Assembly: GCF_000830505.1 (NCBI RefSeq)
Contig: NZ_JXOK01000037.1
Location: forward strand, 1 to 64,000
DNA from: Vibrio mytili
GTDB taxonomy: Bacteria; Pseudomonadota; Gammaproteobacteria; Enterobacterales; Vibrionaceae
Length of the DNA: 64,000 nucleotides
Reading direction: 5' to 3'
In this document: positions 16,509 to 27,948 of the stretch, one piece after another
Layout of the letters: the number at the start of each line of letters is the position of its first letter
Numbering within the stretch: position 1 is the first letter of the stretch
Translations under genes and position numbers: made by a program
The notes under the pieces: model-generated
Told to the model about the DNA's origin: nothing
Database searches by the model: none
What the model saw: the letters and a program-made list of their open reading frames with translations, nothing else

Positions 16509-17432
16509 ATGAACAAGCTTTTATACGTTGGTATGGCAGTGGCAGCTGCAATCACTTTTAACGCGAATGCAGCAGCACCAAAAGAAATCAACCTAGGCAT
16601 TTTGGGTGGTCAAAATGCGGCCGATCAAATTGGTGACAACCAGTGTGTTTCTGATTTCCTTAACGCTGAACTCGGCGTAGAAACTAAGATTCGTAACTCC
16701 AGTGATTACAACGCGGTTATCCAAGGTTTGCTTGGTGAGAAAATTGATCTTGTTGTGAATATGTCTCCAAAGTCTTATGCAGAGGTTTACCTCAACGACC
16801 CTAAAGCGGTGGATATTGTTGGTATCACGGTGGATAACACCGACAATTCTCGCGGGTATCACTCGGTCATCTTGGTTAAAGAAGATAGCCCATATCAATC
16901 CATCGAAGATTTGAAAGGCAAAGTCTTTTCGTTTGCCGATCCTAACTCAACATCAGGCTTTCTTATTCCAAACAACCAGTTGACGAAAAAACTAGGCGGC
17001 AATATGGACAACCAATTTGATGGCTTCTTTAAGTCGGTTGGTTTCTCTGGTGGTCATGAACAAGATATCGTTGGTGTGCTTAACGGTCAGTTTGATGCGG
17101 CCGTCACTTGGTCTTCAATGGTGGGCGACGCAGACAAGGGTTACACTGCGGGTGCATTGACTCGTTACATCGAGCAAGATCCAGAGCTGATGAACAAAGT
17201 TCGCATTATTTGGAAATCACCATTGATCGCTAACGGTCCTACCATCGTGAGCAATCGCCTTGATCCTGATTTCAAAAATGACTTGGTCACAGCGGTTAAG
17301 AAACTTGCTAAAGAAGAGAACGAGTGTTTTAGCAAAGCTGCGGGTGGCTCACTTCATCTAGAAGACACTACGGTTGCCGAATACCAGTCAATCATCGATT
17401 TGGTAAAAGCGACGAAATTCGCTCAACGTTAA
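16509..17432 (+). CDS. phnD: PhnD, periplasmic phosphonate-binding protein
   Basis: A 307-residue binding protein with a signal peptide of about 22 residues (hydrophobic core AVAAAITFNANA then A-A). The family blocks INLGILGGQNAADQIGDNQC, KIDLVVNMSPKSYAEVY, GYHSVILVKEDSPY and SFADPNSTSGFLIP are clear. It delivers phosphonates (2-aminoethylphosphonate and others in known homologues) to the PhnC/PhnE permease. I chose ATG 16509 over the GTG three bases earlier. A strong hairpin follows the gene, as is common after highly expressed binding-protein genes. Confidence 0.93.
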   Translation: MNKLLYVGMAVAAAITFNANAAAPKEINLGILGGQNAADQIGDNQCVSDFLNAELGVETKIRNSSDYNAVIQGLLGEKIDLVVNMSPKSYAEVYLNDPKAVDIVGITVDNTDNSRGYHSVILVKEDSPYQSIEDLKGKVFSFADPNSTSGFLIPNNQLTKKLGGNMDNQFDGFFKSVGFSGGHEQDIVGVLNGQFDAAVTWSSMVGDADKGYTAGALTRYIEQDPELMNKVRIIWKSPLIANGPTIVSNRLDPDFKNDLVTAVKKLAKEENECFSKAAGGSLHLEDTTVAEYQSIIDLVKATKFAQR

Positions 17433-17444
17433 TCTCTCCTAAAT

Positions 17445-17470
17445 CAAGCTAGTGGGAAACCACTAGCTTG
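17445..17470 (+). other. Strong hairpin between phnD and phnE1
   Basis: A perfect 11-bp inverted repeat CAAGCTAGTGG / CCACTAGCTTG around a GAAA tetraloop, 12 bases after the phnD stop and 20 before phnE1. No T-run follows, so it is more likely a transcript-stabilising 3' structure than a terminator. Such structures raise the level of binding-protein mRNA relative to the permease mRNA in other operons. Confidence 0.75.
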
Positions 17471-17490
17471 ACAATTCTACGGTCAATTTC

Positions 17491-18364
17491 ATGCAGTTCG
17501 AACAATACTACCAACAAGCTCGTCGTAAGCAGAAGATGGATGCACTGATGTGGTCCTCTGTATTTATGATGCTTTACTTACTGTCTGGGCACTATGCCGA
17601 ATTCAGTCTCACGACCATCCTTCGCAATGCGCCAGCGCTGCTCGACTACATTCGTGAGACGATCCCGAATTTGTCATGGGATGTGCTATTTGCTAGCCGA
17701 GATGAGGCTGGCAGAGCCGTACCCGGTTCATTGATTTATTGGGGCTACCGTTTACATATTCAGATTCCACTTCTTTGGGAAACCATCAATGTTGCCATTG
17801 CGGCAACGTTAGTTTCTTCGGCGATTGCTATTGTATTGGCGTTCTTAGCGCGAGTAACGGTTATGCACCTGCACCAGTACGCTTAGCTGTTCGATCATTC
17901 GTAGCCTTTTTACGTACCATGCCAGAGCTTGCGTGGGCGGTGATGTTTGTTATGGCCTATGGTGTGGGAACTTTCCCCGGCTTTGTCGCACTGACTTTGC
18001 ACACCATTGGCAGTTTGACCAAGTTATATTACGAATCTATCGAAACGATTTCTGATAAACCCGTAAGAGGATTAAGCTCCTGCGGTGCAACGCCGATACA
18101 GCGATTGCGCTTTGCGTTTTGGCCGCAAATCAAGCCTTCCGTGCTGTCTTTCATGTTTCTTCGCTTTGAAATTAACTTCCGTTCATCGACCATTCTTGGC
18201 CTGGTTGGGGCGGGAGGTATTGGGCAAGAGCTGATGACCAACATTAGTTGGGTAGACACGACCAAGTGAGTATTACGCTGCTTCTGATCATTATTGTGGT
18301 CGGGTTGATCGATACCGCTTCGGGTGTATTGAGAAGGAAAGTCATTACGGGAGACGCAAAATGA
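17491..18364 (+). CDS. phnE: PhnE1, phosphonate permease (two frame breaks)
   Basis: The first of two tandem PhnE-type permeases. It has an N-terminal amphipathic region, about six membrane segments, and the EAA-loop block ESIETISDKPVRGLSSCGAT typical of PhnE. The frame breaks twice: at 17853 (CGAGTAACG should read CGAAGTAACG, restoring ARSNGYAPAPVRLAVRS) and at 18266 (AAGTGAG should read AAGGTGAG, restoring TTKVSITLLLIIIVVGLID). With both bases restored the protein has 291 residues and its stop overlaps the phnE2 start (ATGA) exactly as expected. The perfect overlap supports the repair and argues the breaks are base-calling deletions. Confidence 0.88.
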
Positions 18365-19236
18365 CCGAGATTCAAGGCATGACGTTAGAGCAAATAAAAC
18401 AGCAAAACAGTGAAATATTCTCGCGTCAGAAACGTTACTTAACCATGGTCGGAGTGCTCACGGCGAGTGTGCTTATCTATTATCTTCTGTTCTTTTATTT
18501 TTTTAGTGTTTCATTTGAACAGTTCAAAATGGGTAATAGTAAAATCCTGAGCTATTTTACACACATGTTTATCTGGCGAGACTTTTGGGACTGGCCATTT
18601 GCTTACTACTTTAAACAAATTGCCATTACTTTAGCCATTGTCTTTGGTGGTACGCTGACCGCGTCACTCGTCGCACTGCCTTTATCCTTTTTAGCAGCGC
18701 GTAATGTGATGACGGGACCATTGAGTTTTATCGTAACGATCATGCGCCGTATCTTTGATGTGATGCGTGGCATCGACATGGCGATCTGGGGGATGATCTT
18801 TGTCCGAGCAGTAGGGCTTGGTCCGTTAGCGGGTGTGATGGCCGTGTTTATTCAAGATCTAGGGTTGTTTGGTAAGTTGTATGCTGAAAGCCATGAGGCC
18901 GCTGACAAGAGGCCATCACGTGGACTAGCGGCACTGGGTGCCAATAATCTGCAAAAGCATCGGTTTGGCATCTTCACCCAGTCGTTCCCAACTTTCCTTG
19001 CGTTAACCCTGTATCAACTTGAGTCCAATACGCGATCCGCAGCCGTACTAGGCTTTGTGGGCGCGGGCGGTATCGGTTTGGTGTACGCAGAAAATATGCG
19101 GTTATGGAACTGGGATGTGGTGACGTTTATCACGCTGGTATTGGTTGTCATTATTATGGGATTAGACAAGGTATCGAGCATCCTGAGACAAAAATACATT
19201 GTGGGAGAGGAAATCTCTCTTTACGAAGCGCGTTAA
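18361..19236 (+). CDS. phnE: PhnE2, phosphonate permease
   Basis: A 291-residue permease with six predicted membrane segments and the EAA block ESHEAADKRPSRGLAALGANNL, followed by FVGAGGIGLVYAENMR. It pairs with PhnE1 to form a heterodimeric channel served by PhnC and PhnD. The start overlaps the repaired end of phnE1 by four bases. A terminator follows within 20 bases, so this is the last gene of the phn locus. Confidence 0.93.
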   Translation: MTEIQGMTLEQIKQQNSEIFSRQKRYLTMVGVLTASVLIYYLLFFYFFSVSFEQFKMGNSKILSYFTHMFIWRDFWDWPFAYYFKQIAITLAIVFGGTLTASLVALPLSFLAARNVMTGPLSFIVTIMRRIFDVMRGIDMAIWGMIFVRAVGLGPLAGVMAVFIQDLGLFGKLYAESHEAADKRPSRGLAALGANNLQKHRFGIFTQSFPTFLALTLYQLESNTRSAAVLGFVGAGGIGLVYAENMRLWNWDVVTFITLVLVVIIMGLDKVSSILRQKYIVGEEISLYEAR

Positions 19237-19253
19237 TACCAAAATTACTCCCT

Positions 19254-19286
19254 AAAAAGTTAGCCTGAGATATGGCTAGCTTTTTG
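19254..19286 (+). terminator. Rho-independent terminator ending the phn locus
   Basis: A 12-bp stem with one wobble (AAAAAGTTAGCC / GGCTAGCTTTTT) and TGAGATAT loop, 17 bases past phnE2. Confidence 0.85.
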
Positions 19287-19484
19287 TCACTTTTCTTCAT
19301 ATTTTTATGTTTTTTCTCATATTTCTTTTCTTTTTCCCCTCATATACTTCTCTAAACTGTTTAAAACTGGAACCTCGTCCAAATTCTAGAAAATACCACA
19401 TAAAAGTGGATTGATGTCCTGAATAGATAATGCTTTCGTTTGATATAATCGGTCGATACAACAATCCTAATAGAGAGTCTATTC

Positions 19485-21122
19485 ATGTTGCAGAACTTTA
19501 CTATCAAGCAGAAGGTCGTCATCCCGCTGTGTTTGATCATCGGATTATTTGCCGTGAGCTCCGTGCTTAACGTGATGACGTCATGGAGACAGGCCAAACT
19601 TAGCGACACGCTGAATGAGCAAATTGTGCCAAGCTTGTTTTCTTTGGAAGATGCCTATCGCGATCTCTATCAGGCCACCTCAGCAGTGCAAGGTGTTGCA
19701 CTGTCAGAGGAACAAAAAGACATAGATCACCACCTTGCTGAATATAAAGATAATGCTTACAAAGCGATACCACGCATGGAGTATGTCTTGAAGCTATCCG
19801 AGGCGGGGGTATTGCCATCGACTCATGCAAATGAGGTACAAAAGTTACTGAGTCTAGCGAATGTGTGGCTACAAAGTTATGAAAGTATGCTTAAAAAGCC
19901 TCAGGCGCAATGGATCACCTATTATCACGAGCACAAAAATACGTTCGAAAGCCAGTTTGTTGATGTCCGTGCGCAACTGAATGTGGTGAAAGAGGAGATA
20001 GAAGAGAAGCAGATTGAGTTAGAGCGTGATATCTCGGCCGCGACCACTCGAGGTCAACTGATTCTCGAAGCTGGCATTGTTGTTGTGGTTCTTGCCGCGC
20101 TTGGTATGGCGTACTTACTTCTACAGACGGTGGTGAAACCAATCAATGGCATCAAAGATGCGATGGCTCAAATCGCTTCTGGAGATGGGGATTTAAGCCA
20201 GCGAATTGACATCAAAACTCAAGATGAAATCGGTCAACTAGCAAATGCGTTTAATCTGTTTGTTTCTAAAATCCAGGCGACAGTCACTCAGGTGATTGAT
20301 AGCTCGAATACCTTGCGCCAGGAGATGGCGAATTTGACGGCGCTCACCACAACCATTGCAGACTCAACCGAATACCAGCAAAAAGACAGTGAGGCGGTTG
20401 CTGCGGCAGTTCATGAAATGCAGGTAACCAGTCGCAATGTCAGTGACAGTGCAAATGAAGCGGCAATGGCGAGTCAAACGGCCAATGATGAACTTACCAA
20501 TACCAACGTTATTTTGGAGCAAACAGTCGGATCGATTCGTAGGCTGGCAGGTGAAATCGACAGTGCAGGGCAAGTGGTTAATACTCTGGATACCGACGTG
20601 AGCAACATTGCTTCGGTACTTGATGTGATTCGTGGCATTGCGGAGCAAACCAATTTGTTGGCGCTGAATGCGGCGATTGAAGCGGCACGCGCTGGTGAAC
20701 AAGGGCGAGGTTTTGCCGTTGTGGCCGATGAGGTTCGCTCTTTGGCGAGTCGCACGCAACAAAGCACGGGTGAAATCCAAGAGATGATTGAAAAGCTACA
20801 GTCTGGTGCAGGTCAGGCTGTCGAGGTGATGCGCAATAGTCAAAATAGCAGCGATGAAACCATCACTACCGCAGGAAGAGCCAGTGAGTCACTCTCTGAG
20901 ATTCTTAATGCGATTGCTCGCATGAATGAAATGAACACCCACATAGCGACCGCGGCAAGTCAGCAGAGTACGGTAAGTGATGAGGTCAATACTAATGTGC
21001 AAGGGATTGCGGATAGTAGTACGGCGATTGTCGATGTGGTAACCAAAGCCCAACAATCATTAGCGTTACTTTCTGATCAAACTCAGCGTTTGGATCAACA
21101 GGTGAGTCAATTCAGAGTATAA
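19485..21122 (+). CDS. Methyl-accepting chemotaxis protein
   Basis: A 545-residue chemoreceptor. TM1 is at about 11-31, a periplasmic helical sensor at 32-192, TM2 at 193-214, a HAMP domain at about 215-268, and the cytoplasmic signalling coiled coil from 275 on. The signalling tip is [19 protein letters not shown] (382-400) followed by [20 protein letters not shown]. The sensor has no Cache or PAS motif that I can see and looks like an all-helical bundle. It follows the phn terminator but has its own promoter region, with TATAAT-like GATATAAT near 19441. The ligand is unknown; a role in sensing phosphonate is only a thought from proximity. Confidence 0.92.
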   Translation: MLQNFTIKQKVVIPLCLIIGLFAVSSVLNVMTSWRQAKLSDTLNEQIVPSLFSLEDAYRDLYQATSAVQGVALSEEQKDIDHHLAEYKDNAYKAIPRMEYVLKLSEAGVLPSTHANEVQKLLSLANVWLQSYESMLKKPQAQWITYYHEHKNTFESQFVDVRAQLNVVKEEIEEKQIELERDISAATTRGQLILEAGIVVVVLAALGMAYLLLQTVVKPINGIKDAMAQIASGDGDLSQRIDIKTQDEIGQLANAFNLFVSKIQATVTQVIDSSNTLRQEMANLTALTTTIADSTEYQQKDSEAVAAAVHEMQVTSRNVSDSANEAAMASQTANDELTNTNVILEQTVGSIRRLAGEIDSAGQVVNTLDTDVSNIASVLDVIRGIAEQTNLLALNAAIEAARAGEQGRGFAVVADEVRSLASRTQQSTGEIQEMIEKLQSGAGQAVEVMRNSQNSSDETITTAGRASESLSEILNAIARMNEMNTHIATAASQQSTVSDEVNTNVQGIADSSTAIVDVVTKAQQSLALLSDQTQRLDQQVSQFRV

Positions 21123-21135
21123 ACGTCCTGAAGAT

Positions 21136-21158
21136 GGCAACCCTAGGGTTGCCTCTTT
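21136..21158 (+). terminator. Terminator-like palindrome after MCP
   Basis: A perfect inverted repeat GGCAACCC-TA-GGGTTGCC followed by TCTTT, 14 bases after the chemoreceptor stop. The T-run is short. Confidence 0.6.
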
Positions 21159-21568
21159 AGTATTGGTCGCTTGTTAATCACTCGTTATTAATAGTGAGTT
21201 GTTATTTATGGTTTGAGTCTTATTAACGTGTTGTTACACACCGTGCGAGATCAAAAGGTAGACATTTTCTTCGTTTTTTGTACAGCTTTTCATGTATTTT
21301 CCCACTGTTTTCCACTCTTATCGTCAAAATAGTTGCTCACAATAAACTGTGATTTCCAACGCAAAAATAACCAAAATGGGATCTAGATAACACCTTTGCT
21401 ACGAACGCATTTTAGGCACTGATCGAAAAGTAAATTTTGTTGTATACACAACACTAGGTAATTATCATCCTAATTAATTGATATCGATCCATTTTGTTAA
21501 CATAACTAAGTTATGCTCAAGTCTATGCATCGTTTGGAATATTTGTAGAGTGAAGAAGAGAGAGTTTC
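21159..21568. other. Intergenic region upstream of the RND operon
   Basis: About 410 bases with no convincing coding frame. It is AT-rich with several TTGTTAA/TTAACA-like elements and must hold the promoter of the RND efflux genes. No regulator gene is adjacent and I can name no operator with confidence. Confidence 0.5.
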
Positions 21569-22707
21569 ATGAGACGTAGAACCACGCTATCGCTGCTTAT
21601 TGCGTCGAGCCTGCTTTTGGCTGGATGTCAACCGAGCCAAGAGGGAACTGAGCAAGGCGGTGGTCCCGCGCAAACGACAGAAGTCGAAGTGATGACTGTC
21701 GAACCAGTTCGACAAATGCTAACTGTAGAATTACCGGGGCGCAGCCGCGCATTTAAAGAAGCGGAAGTAAGACCTCAGGTTTCAGGTATTGTTTCTGAAC
21801 GCAACTTTGTTGAAGGAAGCACAGTTAAACAAGGCCAGTCCCTTTATCAAATTGATGACTCCACCTATCAAGCGGCTTTGTTAAGTGCAGAAGCTCAATT
21901 GACACGTGCAATGGCGTCAGAAGACTCCACGTTTTCTACCGTTAAGCGTTATCGAGCGCTAATAAAGAAAAAGTCAATCAGTCAACAAGATTTGGATGAA
22001 GCGGAAGCGGCATATAAAGAAGCCAAAGCGCAAGTATTGGTAGCAAAAGCCGCAATCAATACGGCAAAAATCAACTTATCTTACACTCAGGTGAAAGCAC
22101 CAATTAGTGGTGTGATCGGCAAATCTAGTGTGACGGCGGGTGCTTGGTGACAGCAAACCAAGCGAATAAGCTGGCGATCATCCAGCAACTTGACCCGATC
22201 AATATTGATATCGTTCAATCCTCTGCTCAGTTGCTACGTTTGAAATCTGCGCTATCTCAAGGTCACTTACAACAGGATGAATCAGCGGAGGTGACGTTGC
22301 AGTTGGAAGACGGCTCGACGTATAAGCACAAAGGCACGATGAAATTCGTCGAGGTCAATGTAGACGAAAGCACTGGCAGTGTCACCCTACGTGCTGAATT
22401 CCCGAACCCTGACGGTATCTTGTTACCTGGTATGTTTGTTCGTGCCACCGTTATCACTGGTGTCGACCCTGAAGCGATCTTGATCCCGCAAAATACCGTG
22501 ACTCGAGATGCCACAGGTAAAGCCACAGTCATGGTGGTTGGAGAAGACAGTAAAGTAGTCGCGACGCATGTCAAAACCGCCGAGGCGATTGACAATCAAT
22601 GGCGTATACTGGACGGGCTGAAGCCTGGAGATAAAGTCATTACGGCTGGTCTGCAAAAAGTAGGACCAGGTAGCGCGGTAAGTATTCAAACAGGTGAACA
22701 GGAGTAA
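21569..22707 (+). CDS. RND efflux periplasmic adaptor lipoprotein (frame break)
   Basis: An AcrA/MexA-type membrane fusion protein. It has a lipoprotein signal with lipobox LLAG-Cys20, a biotinyl-lipoyl half motif ([25 protein letters not shown]), an alpha-helical hairpin at about 95-165, and a second lipoyl half ([19 protein letters not shown]). The frame breaks at 22144, where GCTTGGTG should read GCTTTGGTG. Restoring one T joins the parts into 379 residues. It ends two bases before the RND transporter, so the pair is one operon. The outer membrane partner (TolC family) is not in the window. A T missing from a TTT run again points to a base-calling deletion. Confidence 0.9.
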
Positions 22708-22709
22708 TC

Positions 22710-25700
22710 ATGGCACGATTCTTTATCGATCGTCCGGTCTTTGCTTGGGTACTGGCCATCTTAACGATGTTGGCAGGCGTAATGTCACTGTTTAACTTAC
22801 CCGTCTCGCAATACCCGACGATCTCACCGCCTACCGTCACGATCAGTGCGCGTTATCCTGGGGCCTCCGCCAAAACGGTTGAAGACTCAGTGACTCAGGT
22901 GATTGAGCAGAACATGACCGGTCTAGATTACTTACGTTACCTATCATCCAGTAGTGATGCGTTTGGTAATGCAACCGTGACGTTAACCTTCGACAGTGAA
23001 GCGGACGCGGATATCGCCCAGGTTCAGGTTCAGAACAAACTTCAATTGGCACTGACGTCACTTCCTAGCGAGGTTCAGAGCCAAGGGATTGTAGTAGAGA
23101 AGTCCAACACGTCCTTCTTGTTGGTTGTTGCGCTTTATTCAGAAGACCCTAACTTTACACAGAACGATATTGCAGACTATGTGGTTTCCAATATTCAAGA
23201 TCCAATCAGTCGTGTATCCGGTGTGGGTAAAGTCCAAGCCTTTGGCGCTCAGTATGCGATGCGTGTTTGGCTTGATCCGTTTAAGCTTGCACAATTTAAT
23301 CTGACTGCGATTGATGTGGCTGGGGCGATCAGAGAGCAAAATGCGCAAGTTTCTTCTGGTCAACTTGGTGCCGCACCTTCGCAAAAAGGTCAACTGCTGA
23401 ACGCGACGATATCTTCGGCAAGTCGTTTAAGTAGTGTAGAAGAGTTCCAAGACATCATTCTTAAATCAGACACCAGCGGCGCGAATGTATACTTAAAAGA
23501 CGTAGCACGTGTAGAGCGCGGCGCAGAAAGTTATGACATTAAAGGACACTTCAATGGCTTCCCTGCGTCAGGGTTGGGACTTTCTTTGGGGACAGGAGCT
23601 AACGCGTTAGAAACCGCTACGGCAGTAAAGGAACGTTTAGCTGAATTGCAGGAAAACTTCCCAGCGGGCTTAAAGGTCTCATACCCATTTGAAACAACGC
23701 CATTTGTACAAGCGTCTATCAAAGAGGTGGTGAAAACATTACTTGAAGCGATTGTTCTCGTATTTTTGATTATGTATCTCTTCTTGCAGAACTTACGTGC
23801 GACCTTGATACCAACGATTGCTGTGCCTGTTGTTCTGCTTGGCACTTTTGCGGTGCTCTATACGACCGGCTTCAGTGTAAATACTCTGACCATGTTTGCT
23901 ATGGTGCTCGCCATCGGTTTGCTGGTGGATGACGCTATCGTTGTGGTGGAAAACGTTGAGCGCGTTATGCACGAAGATGGTTTAGAGCCGAAAGAAGCCA
24001 CGAAGAAATCGATGGGGCAGATCACGGGTGCGCTGGTTGGGGTGGGTTTAACACTGTCTGCGGTATTCGTGCCAATGGCATTTATGTCTGGCTCTACCGG
24101 GGTTATTTACCGTCAGTTCTCGATTACCATTGTTTCTGCGATGACGTTATCAGTGTTAGTCGCAATTATCTTGACTCCTGCGTTGTGTGCCACTTTGTTG
24201 AAGAAAGGCGATGCAGAGCTTTCTGAGAAAAAAGGGTTCTTTGGTTGGTTCAACCGTAAGTTCGATAAGATGACGGAAGGTTATGAGTCTGGTGTGGCGA
24301 AAATGCTTAAGCGCACTGGTCGAATGATGCTGCTGTTTGTCGCTTTGTCGGCAGGTGCCGGTTGGCTCTTTAGCAACTTACCTACTTCATTCTTACCTGA
24401 TGAAGACCAAGGTACGGTCTTCTCTATGGCGATTTTACCGCCAAATTCGACTCAGGAGCAGACAGAAAAAACACTTGAGAAGGTAGAACATTACTTCCTA
24501 GAAGACGAAAAAGATGTCGTCAACTCATTGTTTACCGTAGCGGGCTTTAGTTTTGCCGGTCAAGGGCAAAACATGGGTATGGCATTCGTTAACTTGAAAG
24601 ATTGGTCAGAGCGTGAAGGCCCAGGAATGGACGCTGCATCACTGACTGGACGGGCAATGGGGTATTTCTCAAGCATCAAAGAAGCAATGGTGTTTGCTTT
24701 TGCTCCTCCTGCTATTCAAGAACTGGGTAATGCGACTGGCTTTGACTTCTATTTGCAGGACTCTTTAAACAAAGGACATGAAGCTTTAGTGGCGGCTCAA
24801 GGACAGTTGCTTGGCATGGCGGCGCAAAACCCTAAGTTGGTTGGTGTGCGACCTAATGGACAAGCTGATGCACCGATGTACCAAGTACATGTCGACCATG
24901 TGAAGCTACGAGCACTGAATGTCAGTATAGATGATGTCAATCAAATCCTGTCTTCTGCATGGGGTGGGGCTTACATTAATGACTACATTGATCGTGGCCG
25001 AGTGAAAAAAGTCATGCTGCAAAGTGACGCCCAATACCGGATGCAACCAAAAGACTTTGACTCTTGGTATGTACGCAATGCAAATGGTGACATGGTGCCG
25101 TTCTCTGCGTTTGCTCACGGTGAATGGACGTACGGCTCACCACAGTTACAACGTTTCGATGGCCTACCAGCGATGAACATCCAGGGCGGTGCCGCTCCAG
25201 GCGTGAGTACGGGTGAAGCGATGGCTGAAATCGAAGCGTTGGTACAGAAACTGCCAGAAGGCTTTACTGTCAAATGGACTGGTATCTCGTATGAAGAGCG
25301 TTTGTCTGGCAACCAAGCGCCAATGCTTTACGCGCTATCAATACTGGTTGTCTTCCTAGTGCTTGCTGCCCTTTATGAAAGTTGGTCAGTGCCATTTGCT
25401 GTTGTGCTTGTCGTGCCTCTTGGGGTACTTGGCGCCGTATTGGCAGTCATGGGGCGCGGTTTGGAGAATGACGTATTTTTCCAAGTAAGTCTTTTGACGA
25501 CGGTTGGTCTCGCAACCAAAAACGCAATTCTTATTGTCGAATTTGCCAAAGACTATTACCAAAAAGGCGCAGGTCTGTTAGAAGCAACGCTGCATGCGGT
25601 TCGTGTGCGTTTGCGTCCAATCATTATGACCTCGTTGGCGTTTGGTCTGGGTGTTATCCCACTGGCGATAAGTTCTGGTGTGGGCTCGGCGGGACAAAAT

Positions 25701-25865
25701 GCAGTCGGTACAGGCGTACTTGGCGGCATGGTGAGTGCGACATTGCTAGGTATCTTCTTTGTTCCAGTGTTTTTCGTGGTCGTCGAGCGGTTGTTTGACC
25801 GACGAGCCAAAAAAGAAGAGCGTAACGAAGCACTCGAAGAAGCACATCAAGAGCCTAAACATTAA
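22710..25865 (+). CDS. RND (HAE1/AcrB family) multidrug efflux transporter
   Basis: A 1051-residue inner membrane proton/drug antiporter with the standard 12-segment layout: TM1 within the first 30 residues, two large periplasmic loops, and [14 protein letters not shown] as the invariant start. The proton-relay aspartates are present in [12 protein letters not shown] (TM4), and the TM10 lysine in [16 protein letters not shown]. It works with the adaptor upstream and a TolC-type channel elsewhere. Vibrios carry several such pumps (Vex/Vme); I cannot tell which this is. A strong terminator follows. Confidence 0.95.
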   Translation: MARFFIDRPVFAWVLAILTMLAGVMSLFNLPVSQYPTISPPTVTISARYPGASAKTVEDSVTQVIEQNMTGLDYLRYLSSSSDAFGNATVTLTFDSEADADIAQVQVQNKLQLALTSLPSEVQSQGIVVEKSNTSFLLVVALYSEDPNFTQNDIADYVVSNIQDPISRVSGVGKVQAFGAQYAMRVWLDPFKLAQFNLTAIDVAGAIREQNAQVSSGQLGAAPSQKGQLLNATISSASRLSSVEEFQDIILKSDTSGANVYLKDVARVERGAESYDIKGHFNGFPASGLGLSLGTGANALETATAVKERLAELQENFPAGLKVSYPFETTPFVQASIKEVVKTLLEAIVLVFLIMYLFLQNLRATLIPTIAVPVVLLGTFAVLYTTGFSVNTLTMFAMVLAIGLLVDDAIVVVENVERVMHEDGLEPKEATKKSMGQITGALVGVGLTLSAVFVPMAFMSGSTGVIYRQFSITIVSAMTLSVLVAIILTPALCATLLKKGDAELSEKKGFFGWFNRKFDKMTEGYESGVAKMLKRTGRMMLLFVALSAGAGWLFSNLPTSFLPDEDQGTVFSMAILPPNSTQEQTEKTLEKVEHYFLEDEKDVVNSLFTVAGFSFAGQGQNMGMAFVNLKDWSEREGPGMDAASLTGRAMGYFSSIKEAMVFAFAPPAIQELGNATGFDFYLQDSLNKGHEALVAAQGQLLGMAAQNPKLVGVRPNGQADAPMYQVHVDHVKLRALNVSIDDVNQILSSAWGGAYINDYIDRGRVKKVMLQSDAQYRMQPKDFDSWYVRNANGDMVPFSAFAHGEWTYGSPQLQRFDGLPAMNIQGGAAPGVSTGEAMAEIEALVQKLPEGFTVKWTGISYEERLSGNQAPMLYALSILVVFLVLAALYESWSVPFAVVLVVPLGVLGAVLAVMGRGLENDVFFQVSLLTTVGLATKNAILIVEFAKDYYQKGAGLLEATLHAVRVRLRPIIMTSLAFGLGVIPLAISSGVGSAGQNAVGTGVLGGMVSATLLGIFFVPVFFVVVERLFDRRAKKEERNEALEEAHQEPKH

Positions 25866-25931
25866 ACTCGGATTTGTTGAAAAACAGTTGCGAGAAGAAA
25901 TTACCTGACGCAACAAAAAACACCTAACACG

Positions 25932-25958
25932 AAAGGGCGCCTCGGCGCTCTTTTTTTT
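25932..25958 (+). terminator. Rho-independent terminator after RND operon
   Basis: Stem AAAGGGCGC / GCGCTCTTT with a CTCG loop and a run of eight T's, 66 bases past the transporter stop. Confidence 0.92.
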
Positions 25959-26175
25959 AAATTTTTTTCGAAAGAGATCATATTTAATACAACACGTTAC
26001 GTTCCGAGGTTAAGAAAAACCCCTAAAGTTAGACGATTTGTTACTTAAGATATGATTGGTATTGCCGATGAATTAAGTACGGTTATGCACTAACCAATAA
26101 GTAGGCACACTGATATAACGGCACATCGGAAGTGTATATAAATGAAATACTGGATAAGTTTTTCGTGAGGAAAGT
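25959..26175. other. Intergenic region before second MCP
   Basis: About 215 AT-rich bases without a coding frame. They must contain the chemoreceptor promoter, and a GAGGAAAG ribosome site sits at its 3' end. Nothing else stands out. Confidence 0.5.
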
Positions 26176-27804
26176 ATGAATATCAATAACTTAAGTGTTG
26201 TTAAGAAAATATCGTTAAGCTATTTAACGGTATTTTTGGTTTTTGCGATAGTGTCAATTATGTTGATGCTAAGTTTATCGGGGTTAAATAAAAATATTCA
26301 AACACTCTCGAACAAAAGCTTACCGTCGGTAGCGCTTTTGAAGGGGATCCAAGTTGATATTACTAAAATACGTAAGGATGAATTCTCTTTATTGCCGAAC
26401 AGTGATAATCCTAAAATTGGTGAGTGGCTAAGAGATCTTGACCAGTGGCGTAAGGACGTTCAATCAGGCATTGCCGCTTATGAAGCATTAGACTTGAATG
26501 AACAAGAAACGGCATCGTTTAAAGTGTTTAAAGATACTTGGAATCAGTATATAAAAGAGACCAACCCTTACAATGCTTTATTAAAGCAAGGTGATGCTGC
26601 GGGGGCGAATGAGCTTATTTTGTCGAGCTTTCCCACTTATTCCAAAGCATTACAGAGCTTAGACAATTCGTTAACTTTGAATGATAAAGTGGTGGCGCAA
26701 ATTGGACAAAATGTCCAAAAAGAAGCATCGTCAACGCAGGTGAGTGCTGCCATTGGGGCCTTAAGTATTATCGTGGTGATGGTACTGTCGGCGTTGTTAC
26801 TGTCTCGAGCGATTTGTCGACCAATTGATCGTGCGCTTAAATTTGCCGCGAACATTGCAAAAGGCCAATTGAACAATGAGATAAATGAAAGTGAGTTGAC
26901 GAAAGATGAACTTGGTAACTTACTCAAGTCACTGGGAACAATGCAATCCAATTTGCACTCATTAGTGTCAGAAATCAACGACTCGACCATTCAGCTCACT
27001 GCTGCGGTAGAGGAGGTTAGTGCGATTTCTTCTCAAACGGCATCTGGCATGCAGAATCAGCAACTTGAGCTCAGTTCGGTGGCATCTGCGATGACCGAAA
27101 TGCAGGCAGCTGTGAGTGAGGTGGCACAAAATACTGAGGTTGGTGCAACGTCTGCGTATTCTGCATCGGAAGTGGCGAAACAAGGCACAGAAACACTACA
27201 ACAAACGATAGCGGTGATAGAAAGGGTCTCTGCATCAATCCAAAATTCAGATGATTTAGCTCACGAACTGGAATCTAGTTCAAACAACATCAATGTTGTC
27301 GTAGATGTTATTCGTGGTATTGCTGAGCAAACAAACTTATTGGCGCTCAATGCGGCAATTGAAGCGGCAAGGGCTGGCGAGCAAGGACGTGGTTTCGCCG
27401 TGGTTGCGGATGAAGTGCGTTCATTAGCACAGCGTACGCAAGATTCGACGTCTCAAATCATTGACATAGTGAGTCAACTGCAACAAAACACCAGTAAAAT
27501 TGGACAATCGAGCAAAGAGTGTCAAGAAGGGATCGCGTTGTGTGTTGGCCAGGTGAATGAAGCGGGTAGTCAAATTAATAACATTGAACACTCAGTAGAC
27601 AATATTGCGCAAATGAGTACGCACATTGCGACCGCATGTAGTGAGCAGAACTCTGTTTCAGAAGAGTTAAACCGAAGTGTTGAGCATATTAATAGTGCGT
27701 CGACAGAAATGGCGGAAGGGGCTTCTCAAACGGCAGTTGCATGTCAGCAAATTAGCAGTCTTGCTCATAGTTTAAAAGAACGTATGGGCGTATTTAGATT
27801 ATGA
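26176..27804 (+). CDS. Methyl-accepting chemotaxis protein (4HB-type sensor)
   Basis: A 542-residue chemoreceptor. TM1 is at about 12-34, a periplasmic four-helix-bundle-like sensor ([26 protein letters not shown] is the typical first helix) at 35-188, TM2 at about 190-211, HAMP to about 265, and the signalling domain with the conserved tip [19 protein letters not shown]. The tip is identical in pattern to the receptor at 19.5 kb, but the sensors differ, so the two detect different ligands. A terminator follows. It is a single-gene unit. Confidence 0.92.
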   Translation: MNINNLSVVKKISLSYLTVFLVFAIVSIMLMLSLSGLNKNIQTLSNKSLPSVALLKGIQVDITKIRKDEFSLLPNSDNPKIGEWLRDLDQWRKDVQSGIAAYEALDLNEQETASFKVFKDTWNQYIKETNPYNALLKQGDAAGANELILSSFPTYSKALQSLDNSLTLNDKVVAQIGQNVQKEASSTQVSAAIGALSIIVVMVLSALLLSRAICRPIDRALKFAANIAKGQLNNEINESELTKDELGNLLKSLGTMQSNLHSLVSEINDSTIQLTAAVEEVSAISSQTASGMQNQQLELSSVASAMTEMQAAVSEVAQNTEVGATSAYSASEVAKQGTETLQQTIAVIERVSASIQNSDDLAHELESSSNNINVVVDVIRGIAEQTNLLALNAAIEAARAGEQGRGFAVVADEVRSLAQRTQDSTSQIIDIVSQLQQNTSKIGQSSKECQEGIALCVGQVNEAGSQINNIEHSVDNIAQMSTHIATACSEQNSVSEELNRSVEHINSASTEMAEGASQTAVACQQISSLAHSLKERMGVFRL

Positions 27805-27875
27805 TATGGGGGTTGATACTTTGATTAGCCCCGAATTCAACTTCGAAGCGTCATCACTCGCTTTTCGATAACCAT

Positions 27876-27906
27876 CAAAAAGGCAGCCTCTGGCTGCCTT
27901 TGCTTT
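27876..27906 (+). terminator. Rho-independent terminator after second MCP
   Basis: Perfect stem AAAGGCAGCC / GGCTGCCTTT with a TCT loop, then a T-rich run. It probably works in both directions, since the convergent yciK gene ends about 40 bases beyond. Confidence 0.9.
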
Positions 27907-27948
27907 TCTCTAATGAACCGTTGCACGAATACCTAGCGCTTTTATTGC

